A DNA stretch of 64,000 nt. It comes from Rhyacophila brunnea (Eukaryota; Arthropoda; Insecta; Trichoptera; Rhyacophilidae). Below, in pieces: positions 57,181-64,000 of this stretch (the stretch's first letter is position 1; each line of letters begins with the position of its first letter). The notes below the pieces were generated by a model, which was not told the DNA's origin, ran no database searches, and saw nothing but the letters and a program-made list of their open reading frames with translations. Made by a program: the position numbers and the translations under genes. Where the stretch lies: positions 124,001 to 188,000 of the forward strand of contig JAGYXB010001356.1 of NCBI GenBank assembly GCA_022495005.1. The letters are read 5' to 3'.

Positions 57181-58445
57181 TCATACACTATGCGACGTGG
57201 TGTTATTCGCAGATTGTTATCTCTTTTACAAGGCTTCATATTTTATGTGCATGTTTCTACGTGTGCGTACGTTAAAACTGCTTGCGATATTGCATCCATA
57301 GATAGTATTTTTAACAGAACCCAACCTCTGCAGAACATAATAATATATAATAGACAATATTCATATAGGAAATGCACAGTGCCAACCACTAAATATCTAA
57401 AATGTGTAGGCATGTAGCAAATGACAAAACGTTCATTGAGTAATGCGGGAATCGATGTAGCGCGATAGGCATGAGGTGACCTCATTGTTGTGCGTGTGAT
57501 TTCGGCAGATTTTTCTAACGGATAATGTTCGTTTAAATCTTCAAAATGTGCTACGGGATGACGTGACGTGAGTGTGATTATAATATATTTGAACCTTTAA
57601 TATCAAGAGACTGACAAGGTTAAGTGAACGTGGTTTAACGATATAACTACAATAATTTGTTATAATAACCAAAGTAAGTATATAATTTTACAACATGTAT
57701 AAACCATTCATTTTATGAAACGCTGGAAAACAGTGACCTGAAAAAAATGTTCTGTTTGTATTGTAACAGTCGCAGTATGTCTTGTTTACCTGAGCTTTTC
57801 CCAGAGGTGAAGCTTTTTGCTTACTTAGAGCTTTCGATAGAACTTTTGATGCGTTTAATTATTTTGAATGGAACTGAGCTAAGCTTTTGTAAGCTTAAAA
57901 ATGTTTGTTCAAATGTATTCTCCAGTATTCGTGGAATACAAATACAAAATTTTCTCCAGAATTTATGAAAGTCTTTTCTATTCCCTGTTGATCTGTTATA
58001 TTCTACATTGCCGACTTTTTCAGAAGGTAGCAATTAATAAAGTATGTTTACTTTTAATAATGGACTGGAAAATTGACACTCCGAGGTATATAATATATCA
58101 TAATAACATTATATGAAATGAACTAATTTAGTAGAGTGCTGTCTGTCCACAAAATTATTATAAAAAATGACCAAGCGTGAAAAGTTAAATACTTATATTT
58201 ATTTTTTATTTAACTAAAACACAATACGTATTACTAATTCCACTTATTTACTAGAAGCTACTGTATAGTATTATTGTGTTTTATTTAAATTAATACAATG
58301 AGATTCCACCAAGTACCAAATTGACAGTTAAAACCATCAAAGAAAAATATATATATAATATATATATATATACGTCTCATTAAATCTCCATTTCGAAAAA
58401 AATAACCCTATATTTTTTCTTATCTAGATTATTGTACGAGTATAT
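57181..58445. other. AT-rich stretch with a family K relative
   Basis: 58262-58350 resembles family K (TTCCACCAAGTACCAAATTG, ACAGTTAAAACCATCAAAG). GTAAGTATAT at 57672 is a strong donor-like string without a supporting exon. No gene. Confidence 0.4.
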
Positions 58446-59115
58446 CAGTGGCAAAGACTCCATACTAGGCGATTATTTGAAGCTTACCTTCTTAATAAAA
58501 ATATTTTTTAATTCCATATTGACTTATTTATGTAATCACTTGATTATATATTCTATAAAATAATTTATTTTGCCAACGAGAGATGCCGTATGTATAGGAA
58601 TGTATTACACAGTTGATTACAAAATAATCTGCAAAGGTTTTTAAAAATATACCACAGCGCGCCATCTGTCTTAACGTAAATAAAGGTCGGATTATGTTTC
58701 TAACAATTCTGGACTTTACGTCACGTAGCCCCGCCCAGTCTATCGAATTGTATGAACTAATGTAGGCTCCGATCGCAGAGCCTAAAACTAAATAATTAAT
58801 AATTAGATAGTTTAAAAAAATATTTCTATGGTGTTTAATCGAATATTGATAAATATACACTGTTTTTAAAAATAAAAAGAACTTTTATCTAATGATTTTT
58901 GATGTGTATACATGTTTGAAAAATACGTAATTTAAACTGATCGCTTAATTTTATGTCGTCGGTGAGTTTTTGAAGTTTCAATAAATTAGTGTTTCGTTGT
59001 CATTAGTAGTAATATCGTATGATCTTTTTACTTCTCGTAAGTATACCTGACAAGTGTGTTCTTTTTATCAGATCTCCACAGCCTACCTCTTTCCAAAAGT
59101 CACCCTTCGCCACTG
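58446..59115. mobile_element. Non-autonomous hAT-like element, copy 2
   Basis: It is collinear with 22960-23683. The left end CAGTGGCAAAG has one change from CAGTGGCGAAG; the right end CTTCGCCACTG is intact. The flanks GAGTATAT (58438-58445) and TTGTATAT (59116-59123) agree at six of eight positions. Several small deletions make it 670 bp. No transposase. Confidence 0.85.
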
Positions 59116-60009
59116 TTGTATATGACAGTGGTTAAGGGTGGAAGTAGGCGGTTAAGATTTAACATAAAAGTACACACTAAACGTTGTGAGTCATATTTAT
59201 GTGTTTTCATTGAACTAAGAAAACAATTTGTAGATTGTGCTGGTTAGTTGTTAAAATTCAATTAAACCCTGTCTAAACTAAACCATAATAATTTTGTTAT
59301 GCTATGGGCGATCCACACTTTTTCAGTAATTCTTCTTTGTTTTCGTCGAATTAAGAATATATTTTACAGATGGTGTTAGTTAGTATTTTAAAATTCGTAT
59401 AGTAAATTTAAAGGGACATTGCTAATGGTAAACAATGTGCCTTTCAAGCGAATGACACTGGACCTGATTATTATTAATCCATGTGAAAATAGATATATAT
59501 TGTGATTTATAATAATTCACAAATATTACAAATTAAAACTTCAAAACGTACACAGAATATCGTAAAATAAATAAAACAATGAAAATAATTTGATAAAAAA
59601 TACATAAATATACAATATGATGTCATAAGGTACAATATAGTATATTATATTTATTATAGTGAGCTAAATCGACCATGATTTTAACCATTAACCAGAGCCG
59701 GTACAATTTGATTTTTAACCCATATGCGACTCGTAATTACTTAATTTAAATTACAATTACAAAATTGTAATTGTATGTAAAATAAGTTTATCTACAATTA
59801 TATAAACTCAAACGTAAATTGTGTAATGAATACCAAGTATTAAACAAATTTAATAAATTAAAAGATCTTAACTTAATTGTTTAGCGTGCTGTTTAACTCA
59901 GTCATGACTCAGTCCGCACACGCGCATTACACACTCAAGCACACGAGTGTAAATTAACATATTTATTTAATCAATTCAAATAAATCTGATATTAAAGTGT
60001 TATTTCACT
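59116..60009. other. AT-rich stretch, no gene seen
   Basis: Nothing recognised beyond low-complexity A/T. Confidence 0.45.
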
Positions 60010-60023
60010 AGTCACTTACCACA

Positions 60024-60335
60024 TCATCATCATCATCAGGGGCGCAACAACCCGGTGTGGGTCTTGGCCTCCTCCAACAGATCCCTCCATCTGTCCCTAT
60101 CCAGTGTGGCCGCTTTCCAATCCGGTACCCCCAGAATACGGCAGTCACTGGCAGCTCCATCCAACCAGCGAATCTTTGGCCTGCCTCTTCTTCTACGCCC
60201 TATTGAATTGCTGGACATCACTCTCTTTGCCGGTTTATTGTCATTCATACGGTGCACATGACCTATCCATCGTAGTCTCCCAATCTTAATTCATTGAACT
60301 GCGCTGCAATCTTCGTACAGCCCGTGGAGCTCAGC
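60024..60335 (-). pseudogene. RTE-type LINE insertion, 5' truncated, with perfect target duplication
   Basis: The minus-strand frame gives ELHGLYEDCSAVQ, a stop, then IKIGRLRWIGHVHRMNDNKP, GRRRRGRPKIRWLDGAASDC, RILGVPDWKAATLDRDRWRD and LLEEAKTHTGLLRP. This is the region after the reverse transcriptase: R-L-x-W-x-G-H-V, G-R-P-x-x-R-W, D-R-x-x-W-R-x-L-L-x-x-A. A (GAT)n tail closes the 3' end. AGTCACTTACCACA is repeated exactly at 60010-60023 and 60336-60349, a 14-bp target duplication. Only about 310 bp was inserted, typical of abortive reverse transcription. One stop codon has since appeared. Confidence 0.95.
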
Positions 60336-60371
60336 AGTCACTTACCACACCAATCCCATAATTATATTAAA

Positions 60372-60660
60372 TTCTTCTTTTTTCTTTTGACCATGACCGA
60401 TCCTAATAAGATAGGGCCTCCACGAAGTGGAGGTTTGTATCAACAGTTTTTTGATTTACGTGAAACGGATGTTAGCTACTTGCTCAATGTATTAAATCAA
60501 ATCAAATCAAATTTATTTATTTTACATAAAATGAATATAACAAAAAATTATAAATTGATTTAAAAGTTCATACTCGGACTCCAAACAAAAATTAAAAAAC
60601 AATATACTATGTATTTGCCAGGCTCAGTATTCGAACCTGTGACATTATTAGCCGACGCTG
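60372..60660 (-). mobile_element. SINE family A, interrupted by a LINE 3' end
   Basis: The 60372-60493 part holds the A end (GATCCTAATAAGATAGGGCC, ATCAACAGTTTTTTGATTTA). The 60566-60660 part holds the tRNA-like side (B box GGTTCGAATAC on the minus strand, GTCGGCTAATAATG). The 72-bp segment 60494-60565 is foreign. The head proper is eroded. Confidence 0.8.
60494..60565 (-). mobile_element. LINE 3' tail inserted in a SINE
   Basis: AAATCAAATCAAATCAAATT and TATTTATTTTACATAAAATG read on the minus strand as the AATAAATTTGATTTGATTT type tail with TATAATTTTTTGTTATATTC, like the 3' ends at 11465-11545 and 40680-40770. The TTTGA repeats form the simple tail. Confidence 0.6.
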
Positions 60661-61284
60661 GATTGAATCTCATTCTTTACGAAAAATACTTAAGCAAGGA
60701 CAAAGCATTTATTTTTATAGTATTTGTAATGATGTGACAACCAAGGCAGTGGTGTGTTTATGGTACAGTAGCACTCGAAAATAGTTACCTAATACAACTA
60801 ACTCTTGTTGTGTAGCTAATCTACGAACGGCAGACAAATTCGCAAGAAATAAAGCAAAGCTTTTGTGAACATTATCTCTGTACTCTACAAGAGAAAAAAA
60901 ACAAAAACAGTAGAAAAAGTAAAGTAAAACATGGTTGAATCTGAGAACAAAAGAGTAAAAAAGACAAAGTGGAACAAATACAAGCTTTTGTGGAAGTGAC
61001 AAGTAGACCATACGTTTTAGGACCAACTGTTCAAGTTTATTTTTCTTTCAATCGAACACTTTTGATCAGACAGCTGGCGGGCTTATCCTAAAAAAATAAT
61101 ATAACCGTTATAATTTTTCGTGAGAATATTTTGAACTAATAATAAAGCAATATTTTGAACGGTGACTTTTACGCGGTGTTTTTTTCTTCTATACAAAAAT
61201 TAAACTTACTTCCTTCAGCGTACTTTAAAAAAAAACTATCCAGAAGACGATTCATTTTTTGCTAGATGGTGCTTTTTCATATTT
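60661..61284. other. AT-rich stretch, no gene seen
   Basis: A 103-codon minus-strand frame at 60715-61026 is rich in hydrophobic residues from A/T-rich codons. It has no family resemblance and I treat it as chance. Confidence 0.4.
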
Positions 61285-61448
61285 TATTCACTGACAAAGC
61301 ATATTAGCCGGAATCCTATGAATGCGGATTTGAGTCCCATCCCGAATCGTATTTTATAAGGTTATTAATAATTATGAGGTGTTTTCAAATTATGTTAAAT
61401 TCTCAATTGTGAATAATTATTTGTTGAACAAAGAAAATAGTTTAATTA
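61285..61448 (+). mobile_element. SINE family B, 5' truncated
   Basis: CAAAGCATATTAGCCGGAAT, GCGGATTTGAGTCCCATCCC and GAATCGTATTTTATAAG form the 3' half of the head. ATTATGAGGTGTTTTCAAAT and TATTTGTTGAACAAAGAAAA complete the body and tail in one continuous copy. Confidence 0.75.
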
Positions 61449-61760
61449 ATTATTAGCAAACGTAAGTACGTTAATTGAAAGGGTTATCGCTTGACAATGA
61501 TATTTCACATAATTATGAATTTGTTAATTTTGAATAAAACTAACCACAGGGCACACACATTCACGTTTTACTGAAGACACTTTTAAAAAAATACACAGAT
61601 GTCTCAATATCATAATATGCGTAGTTCTTGCAAATTCAGATTTTGCTCTAAAATGGTTGTTATAACATGATATTATGATACACCAGTTAAAATAGACACA
61701 GTTCAGTCATCCATGCGTTCTTGCTCCAAACAAAATATTTATTTGTGCGATATATCGAAC
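61449..61760. other. AT-rich stretch, no gene seen
   Basis: Nothing recognised. Confidence 0.45.
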
Positions 61761-62109
61761 CAGTGACGTCCCCTAGATAAAATGCCGCCCCATATATTAT
61801 AAAATATTTTTTATCACCCGTGGTCGTGTCGTTTCTGGTCACCAAGGACGTCGAAGGGCAACGGAAGTAAATTAGACATCGCGAACCTGACAAAAAAATA
61901 AAGTCCTGTTAAACCTGATGTGCTAATTGATACATTTTTTTCGAACCAGTGAGCTGAATTTTTGGAAGGAAAGATATTTTTGTTATTAAGTATTCAGATT
62001 ATGTAGTTATTTCTTTATATACCAAATGATTCTCCTCGGTTTGCCGCCCTTCAAGTAACTGCCGCCCCCAAGCGACGCTCAATCTGCCTACCCCCACGGG
62101 ACGTCACTG
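61761..62109. mobile_element. Non-autonomous hAT-like element (349 bp)
   Basis: The ends CAGTGACGTCCC and GGGACGTCACTG are a 12-bp perfect inverted repeat. TATCGAAC (61753-61760) and CATCGAAC (62110-62117) are an 8-bp target duplication with one change. Near the ends are ATGCCGCCCC and TTTGCCGCCC/ACTGCCGCCCCC. The end sequence and duplication length point to hAT. No coding frame. Confidence 0.9.
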
Positions 62110-62459
62110 CATCGAACATTTTAAATGAGGATAGTGATCTTGATCAAGAATATGTGCACAACGAATAAGTACAATAAATTTCTCACATCTCCAAACTATG
62201 TTTCTGTGCCATATCATTGTTTTGCAAAAACCCCTTCAATTCTAAAATTTGGATGGATAAATAACTTTGGATTAGTATTTTTTAATAGTATGTTTCTGAA
62301 GTCTCTTTAAATAACGTATGCTCAAAAAAAATGTTCCATTCTCATATCATACAATTATTCGTTGAATTAAATAATGACTTATATTATGTCAGGTTACTTT
62401 GGAAACATTAACGCTTATTAATTTTCCCGATTTCATAAATAGAATAGATAAACTTTAAT
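62110..62459. other. AT-rich stretch with a SINE-tail trace
   Basis: 62335-62375 (CATACAATTATTCGTTGAAT) resembles the family B tail. No gene. Confidence 0.4.
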
Positions 62460-63288
62460 GGTTGGACCAATATTCACATTCATTAATTTCTTCCCACCTG
62501 TTTCCAAATCACTTATTTATTATTGTCGCCAGACCAGCAGCCCTATATTGTAACTTGTAACATGAAGTCACCCGACGACATGACGTAATTGTGACGTATG
62601 CTTAATACACGCATCGAGGCGAGCCGCCCAATGCACACGGCTCACCAGAGATATTATTATGCTGAAACACCTATTTGTGTATGGGGACAATGAATAACGC
62701 CAGTATTAGAGTAGCGTTAATTTCTCGAAGACTATTGTCTAACTCCGGTAGTACGTCACAATGATGTCATATGACGTCATGTCGCCGGGCGACTTCAACT
62801 CACAAGTTACAGCATAAGGCCCCTGGCGACTATCAGTTATGGGTCATGAGTAGACCGTGATTGCAATTTACATTCAGTTACCTCAAGACAGCTAAGCGCG
62901 TAGGCTTGCTAAAGCTATTGAGCTATATCTAATACGGTACTAACCAGGCCGTGTTAAACTACAGAGTGATTCATAGACCTCTTTGACACCTGTTTTTTTT
63001 TCACCTGTTTGACCTTCTTCGAGGTAAATCTGATACGTTTTGAGCGAACGTCGCGTATGTTATCCATCCTGAACTTATCATCATCATTCATCAACCTCAT
63101 CTATCATCCATCCAAGTGTATCGTCCGTTTACCAGTGCGTGAGTGCGTGAACACCGAGCCGGCTCTAGTGCGCGCCAGTCCTCTCAACATAAAGGTAAAG
63201 CATCCTGTGTAAACCCCTCACCCTAGATCCGTAATCCACCATCCATCATCACCTTCAAATTACAGTCCAGTGCTAAAAGCGCCACTAC
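62460..63288 (+). repeat. Dispersed repeat family A, copy 4, split by a MITE
   Basis: The left part GGTTGGACCAATATTCACAT, CCCACCTGTTTCC and TTATTATTGTCGCCAGACC (62460-62540) and the right part GGCGACTATCAGTTATGGGT, TAGACCGTGATTG, CCCTAGATCCGTAATCCACC and AAATTACAGTCC (62824-63288) together give the family order. The 62548-62812 segment is foreign and inverted-repeat bounded. Confidence 0.75.
62548..62812. mobile_element. MITE nested in family A
   Basis: The left arm TTGTAACTTGTAACATGAAG, TCACCCGACGACATGACGT and the right arm ACGTCATGTCGCCGGGCGAC, TTCAACTCACAAGTTAC are inverted copies of about 60 bp. The arms contain TGACGTCA and TGACGTA strings. Non-coding; target duplication unclear. Confidence 0.8.
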
Positions 63289-63341
63289 TTAAAAATTTTC
63301 AATAAATAAACATTCAATTTAAATAATTGGTCTAATTTACA

Positions 63342-63512
63342 TTAAGTGTGTTTTATTGTTGTTTTAATTTAAGAAAACGCATTTTTTGTAGTAATTATTC
63401 CGCTTTTAATCAATAAATTAATAAGTACTACAAAAAAATGCGTTTTATTAAATTAAAACAATAATACAATGCAGTTCCACCATGAATTGACAGTTAACAA
63501 AATAAAAGAAAT
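63342..63512 (+). repeat. Family K copy with an inverted partner
   Basis: 63352-63391 and 63427-63466 are near-perfect inverted copies (AAAACGCATTTTTTGTAGTA and TACTACAAAAAAATGCGTTT), so two K ends meet head to head. The right side continues with CAGTTCCACCATGAATTGAC as in copy 1 at 11880-11955. The loop TTATTCCGCTTTTAATCAAT is the complement of ATTGATTAAAAGTGGAATAA upstream of copy 1. Confidence 0.75.
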
Positions 63513-64000
63513 TAAGTGAGTTGTATAGTAAAGCCGCAAATTTTATGTATACAGCCTTACGTGAACATGTTTCAAACATATTTTTAAGGCTTTACTTCAA
63601 CTGATATGTGGCGCAAACGATCGACCCACTGTCAAACCTGCTTTCAACCAATGAAATATAAATATATTTTAACAGAGAAACTCAAGTCTCGTGCTGGGTA
63701 AAAATGACTGTAAATAACTGGCGTACGAAAGGGATGGAAAGAAAAAAAAACATTTCTTCTGAATAATCGAAAAATTGCGTATGTATTACACAATGCTTTG
63801 TTGGTAATCGTTTCGAAATATCCCCATAAAATATGCATCACGTATTAATATTAAAGCACTCGTTATTCGGGGTTGTGTAGTTTTTTCAGTCATAAATCAG
63901 GTGCAAACATTGGCGTAATAGTTTTTTATGTTTGCCCAACAAAAGCTTCCAGCTCGAGCTTAAAAGAAAGCGAGTACATATTATTATATAGGTACACAAA
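63513..64000. other. Window end, no gene seen
   Basis: AT-rich DNA with no recognised gene. AAAGCTTCCAGCTCGAGCTT near 63943 is locally GC-richer. Confidence 0.4.

Noticed and set aside
58528..58860. 110-codon minus-strand open frame
   Set aside because: It lies entirely inside the hAT-like element shared with 22960-23683, has no transposase features and is not open in the other copy.
1..64000. LTR retrotransposons, CRISPR arrays, rRNA genes, bacterial-type operons
   Set aside because: No long direct terminal repeats with primer-binding sites, no regularly spaced repeats with unique spacers, and no rRNA-like or prokaryotic gene organisation were seen.

Overview
This window looks like AT-rich insect nuclear DNA, most likely from a moth or butterfly. 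The lineage call is inference. It rests on RTE-type LINE tails like those common in Lepidoptera, many tRNA-derived SINEs, a short (CCTAA) telomere-type motif and very AT-rich unique DNA. There is no convincing exon of a cellular protein gene on either strand. Nearly all open frames are short chance frames or shadows of repeats. The window reads as a gene desert or, more likely, the inside of a long intron. One sequence at 38643-38720 looks like an insect recursive splice site and would fit a plus-strand long intron.

The recognisable content is mobile DNA, almost all of it non-autonomous or decayed. (1) LINE remnants are C-terminal reverse-transcriptase ORF pieces and 3' ends. RTE-type pieces lie at 9793-9992, 14160-14225, 16291-16413, 19655-20180, 27534-27720, 53248-53613 and 60024-60335. 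A second RTE-like lineage lies at 52036-52471 and 53702-54660. Jockey/CR1-type pieces lie at 3935-4035, 8982-9150, 36623-37250 and 40350-40770. (2) SINE family A has eight copies. SINE family B has many heads and tails, and one related copy with a different tRNA-like head shares the same tail. (3) hAT-like elements with 8-bp target duplications lie at 22960-23683, 58446-59115, 53820-54398 and 61761-62109. (4) Several unnamed terminal-inverted-repeat or foldback elements are present, including a palindrome built of 15-bp units at 15142-15551 and a 582-bp element with 35-bp perfect inverted termini at 32555-33136. (5) Dispersed families of unknown class are labelled A, D, E, F, H and K below. 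Family H carries a hammerhead-ribozyme-like core.

Layout: 1-9 kb holds family A, small MITEs and a 430-bp tandem duplication. 9-20 kb holds RTE debris, the foldback element and the first D, E and F copies. 20-35 kb holds a hAT element, SINEs and nested MITEs in long unique AT-rich DNA. 35-47 kb is mostly unique, with Jockey-type ends and the candidate recursive splice site. 47-64 kb is the densest, with nested insertions: hAT in LINE, LINE in family H, MITE in family A, and a LINE tail in a SINE.

Between the repeats are several less AT-rich, apparently single-copy blocks, for example 18960-19210, 21510-21790, 28290-28640, 30125-30330, 41255-41560, 42430-42790 and 47690-47770. They may be cis-regulatory or conserved non-coding sequence, but nothing in the sequence alone proves it.
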